Positions 1-11,834 of a stretch of 64,000 bases of DNA are shown here, in pieces; position 1 is the stretch's first letter, and every line of letters begins with the position of its first letter. This DNA comes from Mauremys mutica. Its lineage: Eukaryota; Chordata; Testudines; Geoemydidae. Location of the stretch: positions 275,944,045-276,008,044 of the forward strand of contig NC_059072.1 of NCBI RefSeq assembly GCF_020497125.1, written 5' to 3'. The translations under genes were made by a program, and so were the position numbers. The notes beneath the pieces are model-generated. The model had not been told where the DNA came from, ran no database searches, and saw only the letters and a list, made by a program, of their open reading frames with translations.

Positions 1-1091
1 GTTATGCTATACAAAGCACGCGGGATCTTTTCAGGGGGGAAAAGGCAAATATGCCGCATTTATTGAAAATACAACTGTTAGCATATGCTTTTCAGTCACA
101 CACACACACACACAGTCCTGCCAGTTGATGTTTATAGTTACCAGTCTGTTGTAGCTGAAGTCAATCTAATGGCCAGTTAGATTGAGCACGAGTGAAGAGC
201 TGGACTCTTGTCGGTAGCGATCTGATGCTCTGAAGCTTTGCAGGACTGAACCCAGAGTTCCATGGCAAAACACCTCAGCTTTATAGTTGTAAAAATTCCC
301 ATTTGAGTCCATGCATTTTGCAATGTCATCCTGTAATCATCAGTCCTTAAGTGGTGTTAATCTTGGGGTTTTCTGCTGTTATCATTTGATGGTTATTGTC
401 GGGCTTCCCATCGTTATCTTCTATTTGTTGTCTCGCCTTTGGGGGTGCCTGCCTCACCTCTGAGGTCGTCAATGATGCTAACATGTTTAGCATTGGCTAC
501 AATGGATGTTTTCTGATTGTATACTCATTTTTCCAAGTCTCTCACTTTTTCTTGACCATCTAGACATTTGTGATGGCTTTCAAACCTTATCTTTTCCTGA
601 TGCATGCATTCCTCAGTCACACAAACAATCTCTTACATAAACCTTCAAAGGTATACAGATAGCATTTTATATACAGCAGAATACATTGTAAATCAAGCCT
701 TGCTAAATCTTTTAACTAAAACAATTCACACAGCGGCTTCAAGCCCTCACCATTTCTTCTAATCTCTTTAACATAGATACAATACAAGATCCTGTCTCTT
801 ACTTATTAAAACCTTAAAACAAAGAAATGTATATTTAACTAGAGTGCCTAATTTATAATACATATAGGAAACCATAGTAGGCATTATAACTTATCCTAAA
901 ACAAAAAGGTGACCATAATCGGTTGTTCTGGTCTGTCATTCCTTTCTGCTATTCAAAAAGTGTGGCTGACAGGATAAAATCAAATCATACATTAATTGTC
1001 ATAGTACAATTATACAATCCTGCTCCTACATGGATACCAGAACTGGAAATACTATTCAAGCAGTGGTTGCACCAGTGCCAAATATAGTGGT
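1..1091. other. non-coding, (CA)n at 97-114
   Basis: AT-rich sequence with no frame I can support. The only distinct item is a short CA dinucleotide run at 97-114. No gene or recognisable transposon was seen. Confidence 0.6.
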
Positions 1092-1787
1092 TGTAGACGG
1101 GTTGGGACTCACCCCTGCGGCGCCTCCTGCTGGTGACTCCGGGAATTAGCTCTGTCCAGCACTGGAGCGCTCTCTGCAGGCTGGTGATCCGCCTGTCTTC
1201 TGGCCCCCCGTGTCTCTCCCTGGACCCGGTGCCCTTTTATTGGGGGGTGCTGCCCCCTGGCAGTAACCCCTTTCTCTCTGGGTTTCCCCTCCTTGGGGAA
1301 CCCCCACCCTCTAGCCCCACCTTGCCTCAGTATTGGCTACTGCCAGTCATTGTCTAGCCCCACACTCTGGGGCAGACTGCAGTATCAGCCTACTCATCAC
1401 AGGCAAAGGGGTTTGGACCTGCTGCCTTGGCCTACCCCTGGGTTGCTCTCTGCAACCCCCAGTACCTGTTAGCCCAATGCTACGCCGCAGCCTGGGGCTT
1501 TCTAGGCTGGAGCTCCCCAGCTCCTCAGCCTTTCCCCAGCCCTGCTTCACCCTAGGTACCTTGCCTATAGCCCCTGCAGCCAGGCCCTTCTTCCTCTTCA
1601 GGCAGAGGAAGACTGTCTGCCTTCTGGCTTCCCTGGCCTTTTATAGGGCCAGCTGTGGCCTGATTGGGGTGTGGCCCAGCTGCAGCCACTTCCCCAATCA
1701 GCCTAGCTTTTAGAGCCGCAGCTCTCAAGCCCTGCCAGGCCGCTTTTTAAACCCCTCAGGGCAGGAGCAAGGGTTCACCCTGCTACA
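1092..1787 (-). mobile_element. probable solo LTR (retrotransposon or ERV type)
   Basis: A GC-rich block in otherwise AT-rich DNA. Read on the minus strand it starts TGTAG and ends CTACA. It has a TATAAAAGG box at 1645-1637 and an AATAAA signal at 1241-1236, in the order promoter then polyadenylation signal expected of an LTR. The flanks are GTGGT on the left and ATGGT on the right, a 5-bp target duplication with one mismatch. No gag, pol or second LTR lies nearby, so a solo LTR is the simplest reading. The open frames inside it (for example 1333-1713 plus) have no recognisable domain. The family name is not known to me. Confidence 0.65.
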
Positions 1788-1838
1788 ATGGTAAAACAAC
1801 CTCTCTGCTCCTATTTGAGATTCCTCTGTTTATGCATC

Positions 1839-2123
1839 TGTGACGGAGTGTATAAACACTGCATGAGATGACAAAGAGGTTAAAGAGCTACTATTGGCAA
1901 GGCTGACTCTACCCCATCAGTCATGCCAGGAGTGGAACAAGGGTTTAAAAGGAAGAAGCTCCAGTGAGTTGGTGAGCAGCTCTGGCAGACGACAGTAGCT
2001 CTATAGTTCCCAAGAGACACTACTAGACAGCTTCAGGGAAATTGTCCTCAAGAAGGATACTCACCAATTCCATGCCCCTACAAGGATGCAGCAGGCTTTG
2101 GTATCCTGACTGGGCATGTTACA
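1839..2123 (+). mobile_element. possible short LTR-like repeat
   Basis: The segment begins TGTGACGGAG and ends TGTTACA, and has a TTTAAAAGG TATA-like box near 1945-1953. I found no target duplication. It could be a small LTR or the end of another repeat. The rest of 1788-2270 shows nothing else. Confidence 0.3.
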
Positions 2124-2269
2124 CCTGGCAGGCCCCATAGCAAGCTGTTAGGCATTTGATACTGCAATCATCTCCCCGTCCTGGAGGTAGTGAATCGGGG
2201 ACTCCACTGAAAGGATTGGGGAGTGGGAGCCAGAGTCCCCATCCCTTTCAAATTCAGACTGTTTGGTGT

Positions 2270-2983
2270 AAGTTAATACTGAGAAAATGCCCCCTTTTTA
2301 TGTGGATTGATGTGCCCCATAGACTTTGTAACACTCAGACAGCAAGAGGTGCCCATCAGTAACCCAATGATATGACAGCATCCCAGGATCAAATTAGCTC
2401 TTTTGGCTATAGTGTAACACTGGGAGCTTATGTTCAGCTGAATAGCCACTGTAACTTTCAAATCTTTTTCGGAGTCATGGCTTCCCAGGAGGAAGTCCTC
2501 CATCCTTTAATTATGGCATACATTCTTTGTTCCCAGGTATATACAATTACATTTGATCATATTAAAATGGTGATTTTTGCTTTGGCCCAGTTTTCTGAGC
2601 AATCCAGATTGCTCTAAATCAGTGAACTGTCTTCATCATTATTTACCATTCCAATGATTTTTGTGTCATCTGTAAATTTTATCTGTGATTATTTTGTTTT
2701 CTTGTCATGTCATTGATAAAACTGTCATATAATTGATAAAAATGTTAAATAGCTTAGGGTCAAGGACTGGCCCGTGTGGTCCCCACTGGAAACACATCCG
2801 ATTGATGATGATTCCTCATTTACAATTAAATTTTGAAACCTATCAATTAGCCAGATTTTAATCCATTTAATATGTGTCATGTTAATTTTATATCTTTCTA
2901 GCTTTTTAATCAAAATGTTGTGAGATATCAAGTCAAATGCCTTACAGAAGTCTAAGTATATTATGTCAACACTATTACCTATA
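2270..2983 (-). mobile_element. degraded CR1 LINE, reverse transcriptase remnants
   Basis: On the minus strand, 3009-2725 encodes a reverse-transcriptase core with the YLDFCKAFDLISHNILI block typical of CR1/Jockey-type LINEs, and 2503-2273 encodes the later block with SQCYTIAKRANLILGC. The two are in the expected order but in broken frames, so this is a dead 5'-truncated fragment. The 3' UTR and ATTCTATGAT tail are not evident. The sequence stops abruptly at the hAT MITE half that begins at about 2984. Confidence 0.75.
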
Positions 2984-3177
2984 TCGGGGATTGGCAACCT
3001 CTGGCACACAGATTGCCAGGGTAAGCACCCTGGCAGGCCAGGCCAGTTTGTTTACCTGCCACGTCGGCAGGTTCGGCGGACCGTGGCTCTCATTGGCCAC
3101 GGTTCACTGTCCCAGGCCAATGGGGGTGGCGGGAAGCCGCGGCAAGCATATCCTTCGCCCACGCCGCTTCCCGCTGG
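2984..3177. mobile_element. hAT palindromic MITE (family A), left half only
   Basis: The segment matches the left arm and centre of the 335-bp MITE family seen elsewhere in the window: a GGGGATTGGCAACC-type terminus, then GGTAAGCACCCTGGC, TTTGTTTACCTGCC and CCAGGCCAATGGGGG in the usual order. The right arm and right terminus are missing. At about 3178 the sequence becomes the interior of a Harbinger transposon, so the MITE's right half and the Harbinger's left end were probably lost in one deletion or recombination. Confidence 0.75.
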
Positions 3178-3189
3178 ACATGGACACAG

Positions 3190-4260
3190 ACTTCTCTCAA
3201 ATCACGGGCCTTGGCAATTTGGACATCATGGTGGCAATGGGGCAGGTTCATGACATGAAACGCCAATTCTGTGTCCGGGAAACAAGCACAGACTGATGGG
3301 ACTGCATAGTGTGCAAGTCTGGAATGATTCACAGTGGCTGAGAAACTTTTGCATGCATAAGGACACTTTCATGGAACTTTGTGACTTGCTTTCCCCTGCC
3401 CTGAAGAGCAAAGACACCAAAATAAGAGCAGCCCTCACAGTTGAGAACGAGTGGCAATAGCCCTGTGGAAGCTTGCAATGTCAGACAGCTACCCGTCAGT
3501 GAGGAATCAATTTGGAATGGGCAAATCTACTGTGGGGGCTGCTGTGATGCAAGCAGCCAAAGCAATCACTGAGCTGCTGCTACCAAAGGTCATGTGCAGG
3601 TCATATTGGATGGCTTTGCTGCAATAGGATTCCCTAACTGTGGTGGGGCGATAGATGGAACTCATATTCCTATCTTGGTACTGGAGCACCAGGGCACCCA
3701 GTACATAAACTCCAAGGGGTACTTTTCCATGGTGCTGCAAGCACTGGTGGATCACAAGGGATGTTTCACCGACATCAATGTGGGATGGCTGGGAAAGGTG
3801 CATGACACTCGCATCTTCAGGAACTCTGGATGCTGAAATACCTATAGTTATCCATGGGGACCCAGCCTACCACTTAATGCCATGGCTCATGAAGCCATAC
3901 ACAGGCACCCTGGAGAGTAATAAGGAGTAGTTCAACTTTAGGCTGAGCGAGTGCAGAATGGTGGTAGAATGTGCATTTGGACATTTAAAAGCTCACTGGT
4001 GCAGTTACTGACTAGGTTAGACTTCAGCGAAACCAATATTCCCATTGTTATTGCTGTTTGCTCTGTGCTCCACAATATCTGTGAGAGTAAGGGGGAGACG
4101 TTTATAGTGGGGAGGTTGAGGCAAATTGCCTGGTGGCCGATTATGTGCAGTCAGACACCAGGGCAATTAGAAGAGCACAGCTGGGCGCCCTGCGCATTAG
4201 AGAAGCTTTGAAACCCTGTTTCATGACTTTCCAGGCTACGGTGTGACCATTCTCTTTGTT
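3190..4260 (+). pseudogene. PIF/Harbinger DDE transposase (HARBI1-like), broken
   Basis: In an active element this protein would cut and paste the transposon together with its Myb/SANT partner. The best-preserved part is 3594-3836, with the GAIDGTHIPI block (first catalytic Asp) and the GYFSMVLQALVD and HDTRIF blocks (second Asp). The RMVVECAFGHLK block with the catalytic Glu lies near 3955-3993. Upstream remnants near 3315-3600 in other frames resemble the family's N-terminal helical region. Several frameshifts and stops separate these blocks, so no continuous protein is possible. A polyadenylation signal follows at 4349-4354. The same family gave rise to the host gene HARBI1, but this copy is plainly transposon-derived and dead. 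Confidence 0.8.
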
Positions 4261-4415
4261 TCTTCTTGATGAAAATCCGCCCCCTTGGTTGACTCTACTT
4301 CCCTGTAAGACAACCCACCTCCCCCCTTCGATCACTGCTTGCAGAGGCAATAAAGTCATTATTTTTTCCAGATCATTAATTCTTTATTAATTCATCACAC
4401 AAATAGGGGGAAAAC

Positions 4416-6365
4416 TCACAATGTAGCCCGGGAGAGGTGGGTGAGGAGGGAAGCACTGGATGGGGTGGTGGATGAGGGGAGGAGGGAAGGACAAGGACTA
4501 GGCCATTTGATATGTTCAAAACTTATTGAATGCCAGCCTTCTGTTGCTTGGGCAATCCTCTGGGGTGGAGTGGCTGGGTGCCCATAGCCTCTTCCCACCC
4601 CCCACCCCCGGGTTCTTGGGCATCTGGGTGAGGAGGATATGGAACTTGGGGAGGAGGGCAGGTGGTTATACAGGGGCTGCAGCAGTGGTCTGTGCTCCTG
4701 CTGCCTATCCTGCAGCTCCACCAAACACCTGAGCATGTCATTTTGCTCCCCCATTAACCTCAGCATTGCATCCTGGCTCCTCTCAGCATGCTCTTCCCTC
4801 CTCTCATCGCGTTCATTTAACGCTTTCCTGGACTCTGCCATTGTTTGCCTCCACGCATTCTGCTGAGGTCTTTCAGTGCGGGAGGACTGCATGAGCTCTC
4901 AGAACATCTCATCACAAGTGCGTTTTTTTCCTTCTAATCTGCATTAGCCTCTGGGACGGAGATGACAAGGGGAGCATAAAAACATTTGCAGCCTCAGGAG
5001 GAAAAAAAGGGAGAGCAGTATTTAAAAAGATACATGTTAGAGAACAAAGGGAAAACTATTTCACACTGAATCAAGTGATTCATATTACATAGCACATGTG
5101 CTTTTGGTACAAGGTCGCATTTTGCCTCTGATATTCAGTGCCTGCTGGTTTGGTGTGAGACATCACACACGCTCGGATGGGCAACAGAATTCGGCTTGGT
5201 AAGGCAAAGGGTTTCGGCTTCTTCAACCTTCATAACATGTGGGAATGGTTTCAAACAGCAGTTCCCTCCTTTCCTTTACCAAGCAAAGCCCGTTGGGTTG
5301 GCCATTTAAAAGGAGGGGCTGCGGTTTTAGGGTGAATGTGCAGCACAATCCAACCTCCTCACACACCTAATTCTCTGGGATGATCACTTCACCCTGCCCC
5401 CCACCACATGGCTAGTATCAGGGAAGATTCCTGTTAGCCAAATGCGAGCAGCTCAGCATGAATGGGCCTCCCCACACCACGTGGCTAACAGCGGGGATGA
5501 TTTATTTTCAGCCAAAGGCGAACAGCCCAGCAGGAACAGCTGAATGTCCCCTTAAACAAATTTCCCGTATTTCAACCAGGTGACCATGAATGATATCAAT
5601 CTCCTGAGGCTAACACAGAGAGATAAAGATAAAGAATGGATGTTGCTTGAATGCCACCAAAGCCCGGCCCCATTTGTGGCAAGGTTTTGTTCTGCAATGA
5701 TTCCAGACTACTTGCTACTGGCTTGGCGTGGTAAATTAATCATTAAACATGCTTGCTTTTAAACCCTGTATTATATTTACAAAGGTACACTCACCAGATG
5801 TGCCTTCTCCAGCTTCATGGTCTGGGAGCCTGCCTGGGGAGGGTTGGAAGGGTATCGGGTCCACGGCGATGAATAGTTCCTGGCTTCCGGGGAGAAGGGA
5901 TTCTCCACTTGCCTGCTGTGCGCTATCTTCAACCTCCTCCTCATCTTCCTCATCTTCAAACTTCTCATCCCTATTGCATGAGACTCCCCCCTTGAAGGTG
6001 TCCATGGACACTGGTGGCGTAGTGGTAGGGGCCACCCCTGGAATTGCATGCAGCTCATTATAGAACCAGCATGTATGGGGCTCTGACCTGGAGCAACCAT
6101 TTGCATCCTTTGATTTTTGATAGGCTTGCCTGAGCTCCTTAACTTTCACACAGCACTGCTGTGTGTCCCTGTTGTAGCATCTGTCCATCATGCCCTTGGA
6201 GATTTTGGCAAATATTTTGGCATTTTGTCTTTTGGAACAGAGTTCTGCCTGCACAAATTCTTCTCCTCATACAGCGATCAGATCCAGTACTTCCCGTTCG
6301 GTCCATGCTGGAGCTCTTTTGTGATTCTGGGACTCCGTGGTCACCTGTTCTGATGAGCTCTGCAT
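4416..6365 (-). pseudogene. Harbinger Myb/SANT-like DNA-binding protein, broken two-exon gene
   Basis: The minus-strand frame begins with an ATG near 6365. The SANT-like helix region (AWTEREVLDLIAV, then AKIFAKISKGM and KVKELRQAYQKSKD) reads to about 5795. It is followed by an acidic stretch (KFEDEEDEEEVEDS) and ends at a GTGAGT-type donor (5794-5789). A second exon runs from about 4940 to 4416 and contains a charged coiled-coil segment (ESRKALNERDERREEHAERSQ). In-frame stops appear near 6274 and shortly upstream of 4892, so the gene is dead. In PIF/Harbinger elements this second protein binds the transposon ends and helps bring in the transposase. Its gene converges on the transposase gene. 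The intron position is inferred from the donor and the jump in coding character. Confidence 0.7.
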
Positions 6366-6730
6366 GGTCACCTGTGCTGATCAGCTCGCTACACTGGCCA
6401 AACAGGAAATGAAATTCAAAAGTTCCCGGGACTTTTCCTGTCTACCTGGCCAGTGCATCTGAGTTGAGAGTGCTGTTCAGAGCTGTCACAATGGAGTACT
6501 CTGGGATAGCTCCCAGAGGCCAATACAATCAAATTGCATCCACACTACCTCAAATTTGACCCAGCGAGGTCGATTTTAGCATTAAACCCCTCATCGGGGA
6601 GGAGTACAGAAATTGATTTTAAGAGCCCTTTAAGTTGACAAAACAGGCGTGGTCGTGTGGACGGGTGCAGGGTTAAATCGATGTAATGCTGCTAAATTCA
6701 ACCTAAACTCGTAGCGTAGACCAGGGCTAA

Positions 6731-6945
6731 CAGACTAAGACATAACAAGTTCCTGTGGCTGAACGCTGGAGTCAGAAACATTAAAATAGGAAATAAGCGA
6801 TTTTTTTAATAGAAAGAGTAATTAAACATTGGAATAGTTTACCAAGGAATGTGGTAAATTCACAGTCACTTTAGACTCTTTAAATCAAGATTAGGCATCT
6901 CTCTAACAGGTATGTTCTAATTCAGCCAAAAGTTTCAAGGACTGT
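6731..6945 (+). mobile_element. CR1 LINE 3'-terminal coding remnant
   Basis: The stretch around 6820-6895 resembles the CR1 ORF2 C-terminus (ATTAAACATTGGAATAGTTT, then a box reading like WNSLP followed by an FKSRL-like end). It is short and broken. It directly follows the TAA target of the Harbinger element. Confidence 0.55.
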
Positions 6946-7096
6946 TTCGCAAACATGGCTTGTGAAAGCAGAGCTCCTACCACAGTTGTACTCATAAAGG
7001 ATAATGTGACTTTATTAATGAAAGTGTATTTTGAAATTTGAATACAGAAGTACAGTAATTTTTTTCATCTACAAATGCACTATTTATCTCTGCCTC

Positions 7097-7127
<31 letters not shown>

Positions 7128-7437
7128 CACAAAGGCTTGCATTTTCAAAATTTAGAATAAAGTTGTGGGACATAAGAAAACTGAGAAACAAGTAAAAGCA
7201 GAGAAGAGTAAGGAAATATTTGAGAAAGCACACGAATAGGACATTTCAAAAAAATATTTGGTCTTGTAGAGGAATAACAAAACACATGAAAATTAAATAT
7301 TTTAGAAGAGCATGCTCAAATAGTAGCAGATATGAGCATTTGTTATTGTATAGGCAGCACCATAGAAGTATAATTTGCTTTAAAATAATAGTATCTCTGA
7401 CTTGAAGAGTAGACAGTTGAAAGGTGTAGGCATAAAA
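6946..7437. repeat. non-coding with (GATA)n at 7098-7128
   Basis: About 7.5 uninterrupted AGAT/GATA tetranucleotide units occur at 7098-7128. The rest is AT-rich with nothing recognised. Confidence 0.85.
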
Positions 7438-7673
7438 CAGGGATCAGCAACCTTCGGCATGCAGCATGCCACGGTAAGCCCCCTGGCAGGCTAGGCCGGT
7501 TTGTTTACCTGCTGCATCCGCAGGTTCAGCCAACTGTGGCCCCACTGGCTGCGATTCACCATTCTAGGCCAATGGGGGTTGCGAGAGACCATGGCCAGCA
7601 CATCCCTAGGCTCGCACAGCTTCCCTTGGGGCTTACCCTGGCAGGCCCGTGGGCCGAAGGTTTCCGATCCCTG
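7438..7673. mobile_element. hAT palindromic MITE A, internally deleted copy
   Basis: Both termini are present (CAGGGATCAGCAACC and CCGATCCCTG), flanked by a perfect 8-bp target duplication GCATAAAA on each side. Eight-bp duplications are diagnostic of hAT transposons. At 236 bp it lacks about 100 bp of the right arm present in full copies. Confidence 0.9.
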
Positions 7674-8089
7674 GCATAAAAAATTGTATATCACAAAAGT
7701 GCATGTGTTATATAGTGAAACCGAGTGAGTTATGATCATTATTGCTGGAATATTTTGTAGCTGTTTTCATGAATATTTCGAAGAACTATATGAAGGAGGT
7801 GTTAATTAAGGGGCTGTTCCATGAGTAGGAGATGTCAGGAGACAAGGTGTATGGTCATGAAGGAGTAAAAGAGATAAAGAAAGAAGTCAGTAGTAGAGTT
7901 CAGGTGGATTGAGGAAATGGGAGGGAACATAAAATGAGGCAAAAAATATTGGCAACACTGGCGGCATGAAAGCTTTTTAGGTGAAGGGGAGATGACGTAT
8001 GTGGGGAAGAAAAAGAGAAACAAACACAGAGACTCAAGAAGAAAGCAAAGTGGTAGGATGGAAAGGTAATCTTGTCAACATAATTTAAT
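7674..8089. other. non-coding, nothing recognised
   Basis: Purine-rich DNA without a supportable frame. The part nearest 8060 may already belong to the CR1 that follows. Confidence 0.4.
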
Positions 8090-9421
8090 GACTAAGTACC
8101 CATTGGCGATTATCTTAAAAAAGGTATGAAAGATGTGAGAGATTCCTGAGTACTGGAAAAGTGCAAATATAGTGTCAATCTATAAATGTGGAATAAGGAC
8201 AATCCATGAAATTGCAGACCAGTCAGCTTAATTTCAGTACCAGAAGAGATAATAAAGCAAATAATTAAGCAAGCAATTTTCAAACACCTAGAAGATAACA
8301 AGGTGATAAGTAACAGTCAGCATGGATTTATCAAGAACAAATTGTGTGAAACCAACCTAATAGTTTTCTTAGCAGGTAAGAAGTCTTTTGGATAGGGGGT
8401 AAATGATAGATGTGGTAAATCTTAACTTCAGTAAGGCTTTTTATACTGTCTAGCATGACCTTCTCATAAACCAACTAGGGAAATACAGCCTACATGGAGC
8501 TACTATAAAGTGGGTGCATAACTGGTTGGAAAACCATTCCCAGAGAGTAGTTAACAGTGACTCATAGTCAAACTAGAAGGGCATATCAAGCGGGGTCCTG
8601 CAGGGATCAGTTCTGAGTCTGGTTCTATTCAATGTCTTCATCAGTGATTTAGATAATGACATAGAGAATACATTTATAAATTTTGCAGATGATACCAAGC
8701 TGGGAGGGTTACAAGTGCTTTGGAGGATAAGATTAAAATTCAGAATGATCTGGACAAAATGTAGAACTGGTCTGAAGTAAATAGGATGAAATTCAATGAG
8801 GACAAATGCAAAGTACTCCACTTAGGAAGGAGCAATCAGTTGCACACATACAAAATGGGCAATGACTGCCTATGAAGCAATACTGTAGAAAGGGATCTGG
8901 GAGTCCTAGTGGACCACAAGCTAAATATGAGTCAACACTATACCACTGTTGCAAAGAAAACAAATATTATTCTGGGCTGCATTAGCAGGAGTGTTGTAAG
9001 CAAGAGATGAGAAGTAATTTTGCTTAACTCTCTGCTGATTAGTCCTTAACTGTAGTATTGTGTCCAGTTCTGGGCGCCACTTTTCAGTAAAAATGTGGAC
9101 AAATTGGAGAAAGGCCAGAGAAGAGTGACAAAGATGATTGAAGGTCTAGAAAACATGAACTATGAGGGAAGATTAAAAAAAATTGTTTAGTCCAGAGAAG
9201 AGAAGACTGAAGGGGGGAATGACAACAGTTTTCAGTTCATAAACGGTTGTTACAAGGACAGAAGAAGATTGTTCTCTTTAACCTTTCTAGATAGGATTTT
9301 TAAGAGTAAGTTAAACAATCACCCATCAGGGATGGTCTAGATAATACGTAGTCCTGCCTTGAGTTCAGGGGATTGGACTAGATGACCTCTTGAGGCCCCT
9401 TCCAGTCCTATGATTCTATGA
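8090..9421 (+). mobile_element. CR1 LINE, 5'-truncated, broken reverse transcriptase
   Basis: Plus-strand remnants follow CR1 ORF2 order: a segment translating like NSQHGFIKN near 8310-8340, an AFD-like block near 8430, the downstream segment around 8570-8620 that normally reads GVPQGSVLGP, a DDTKLG-like stretch near 8690-8705, and DHKLNMSQ-like coding near 8915-8935. It ends with the canonical CR1 tail TCCAGTCCTATGATTCTATG at 9401-9420. Many frameshifts and stops make it non-functional. The missing 5' part reflects the 5' truncation usual for LINE insertion. Confidence 0.85.
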
Positions 9422-11834
9422 TCAAGGCTGCCACCCCCACCTTTTCCTGTAACCCTGGACCTTCTTCATCCTAATCCTGAGGTATGTCCTGACAAGAATG
9501 GGTCAGAGTGAAGGATCCAGATGACATCACCAGCCCTATCATCTCTAGCTGAATTCAAAATGCCACCTGAGATGAAATGAGATTGGACTTTAACAACATC
9601 AGCATCTACAACAACTTAAAGTCATCTCAAATAATTTCTTCTCTTTTACCCCAAAAGGGACAGTTATTACCATCTCTGATACTGACAGAGAGACTGTCAA
9701 ACAAGGGGGGAGGGGTTTCCTTCTAAAAACTCTCTCTAGCTAAAGAAAAGGAGGACAAGAAATGATGTTAAAGGAAAGCCTAATTTAATACTTAACATTT
9801 ATAATGCTTTAAATGTTCATCCTGCTTTTCTGTATCTTTTGTAAAAGGTTAGAAGGATTTTTAATGGTGTGTTTGCCATAAGCAGGCTAAGGTCTCTGTA
9901 TACAACCCCCCTAAACTTGTTTAACATTGTTTAATGTTGGACACTGAATGGTTTATGTTAATACCTGTGGTACATTTATTCCCTCTAAATTAATACAACA
10001 GATCCCTATAAAATTTTGGTTTAAGTAATTTTGAATTGTCCCCACACCTCATTTTTTGAATATGAGATTAACACAATGCCCTTGCAGTCAGCTTCATGCA
10101 GCTTCATGCAGCCAGCCCACTTTGAAGGTTCTGACCTGAGCCTAATTTGAACCACTTTGAAGGTTCTCTAAATCAAGACTATAAAAGCCATAAAAGTGAC
10201 CTCACAGAAACAAAAGACGTACCATATAGGAGTCTGAACCTTCCTTCCAAATGAGAAGTATGAGAAAAACTGACAGTCCCCAGCTTACAGTGTCTGTCAT
10301 ATGTATTGAATACTCCACTTGTAGATATTCTGCTGAAATAGTATAATCTCTTATATTTGTTGAGAAGCTTCTATTGCCCATTCTAAATGCTCCAACATTA
10401 CAAGGCTAGAAAAGTTTTTTATTACCACAATAAGAAATATAGTCTTAGTTTAGCAAAACTTCAATTACCTAAATCCAAGAGGATTTAGCATTCTCTTTAT
10501 TCTGTGCTGTAATTGGGCCTGTCAGTACAATAATATTAGTTTTTGGCTGAATTACTTTCTGGACAATATCTTCAGGGACATAACTTGTCTTTTGCTGTCT
10601 ATGTAGACGAAGCTTTGCTATACTACACTATAAAGTGAACATTATGAAATAAGGTATTTGATTTTTATGGCAAAGGTTATGACCATAGGGAATCCTGTAT
10701 AAACATTTGGATCAACACTTGTCAGTCCTTTACTTTCTCTTAACTCATTATGTCTATGAAAGGAGAAAAGTGTTTTTCTTGCTACTTTTTTTAACAATCC
10801 AATTTTAAAACACTATGGACTTTTGAAGACTGTTGGGCCCTAAGTCTATGTAGTTTGAAAAATAGCTTTAAAAATACTCTGCCTGCAGCCAGAGCTGAAC
10901 TTTACAGGAATTCTCATAAGTCATCTGAAAAAGACTGCTTCCATTCCTGTTGTAGTGGGATTGTCAGTTGGATACCTGAACATGAAGCAAGGTGTTTTAA
11001 AATAGATACGACTGGAGTTGGCACAAAGAATTTGAGATATGCTAGCCTGAAAGCAACAGGTCCTTCAACTTGAGAACACAGCAGATCCCACTTGAGAAGA
11101 AGATGGAACTCATAATGTACTGGGTGGGGAAAGGAAAAGACTCTGGCATGAGTAAAGGATGAAATCCATATGGAGGATTGGTGCAGAAGTAGAGATAAAT
11201 TGTGTCCTAAATGAGATTATCCCTGGGTTTACCTATGGAAATCAAGAGCTTTCAGCCACATGTGTCATATACCTATTTCTGAAGACAAAGGGCCACATCC
11301 TCAGCTGTAGCAAAAGGGCATATTTTACACCAGCTGAGGATCTGGCATGGAAAATTGACCAGCAAGTATCAATAGATATCCTTCCTCCTTCATCTTCTTC
11401 CTCTATATTGATAGTAAAACTTTGTTTGATGTTATGGGTATATAAAGATAACTGATGAGATATATACAGACATCTGCTGAGGGCTATATAAATAACAATA
11501 TGATTAGGTTAGATCATTTTTTTCTCAGCCTTTTCAGGTTGGCAACCCTTTACTCAAAAGGTGAAAAATTTACATTTCCTATAGAAGGTAAGAATAAAAA
11601 ATGTAGCAATGCTAATCATTAAGCCTATATAATTCATTTGTGTATGTTTTGAGTATTTTGAAGACAGTGTGTGGGGAGTGGGAGATTGAAATTTTCTTTG
11701 CTTTAGATTGTAATAAAAAATTCAGTGCCTTTTAAAACCAGTCTCCACCTCTATTGCCTTTTGTTTCCCCCTAGGGTCATGACTGCTGACAACAGGGGGT
11801 GCTACTACCCCTGAAATGGATCTTTATCGGCTCC
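9422..11834. other. non-coding stretch, nothing firm
   Basis: Over 2 kb with no recognisable gene or transposon. Small open frames at 10855-11073 and 11159-11455 show no domain and no codon pattern I can support. The 9690-10000 part may be an old dispersed repeat, but I cannot assign it. Confidence 0.4.

Larger units (their letters stand above)
3178..6727. mobile_element. PIF/Harbinger DNA transposon, autonomous type, left end lost
   Basis: The unit carries the two genes of an autonomous PIF/Harbinger element: a DDE transposase on the plus strand and a Myb/SANT-like protein on the minus strand, arranged tail to tail. The right end finishes CGTAGACCAGGGC, followed directly by TAA (6728-6730), which fits the 3-bp TWA target site of this superfamily. 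The matching left inverted repeat (GCCCTGGTCTACG-like) is absent, because the left side abuts a truncated hAT MITE. Polyadenylation signals of the two genes lie about 30 bp apart (AATAAA at 4349-4354 plus and 4388-4383 minus). Both genes are broken, so this copy is inactive. Confidence 0.8.

Noticed and set aside
1333..1713. 126-residue plus-strand frame
   Set aside because: It lies antisense within the probable LTR and has no protein signature.
7098..7128. CRISPR-like short repeats
   Set aside because: Uninterrupted tetranucleotide microsatellite without spacers, in vertebrate DNA.
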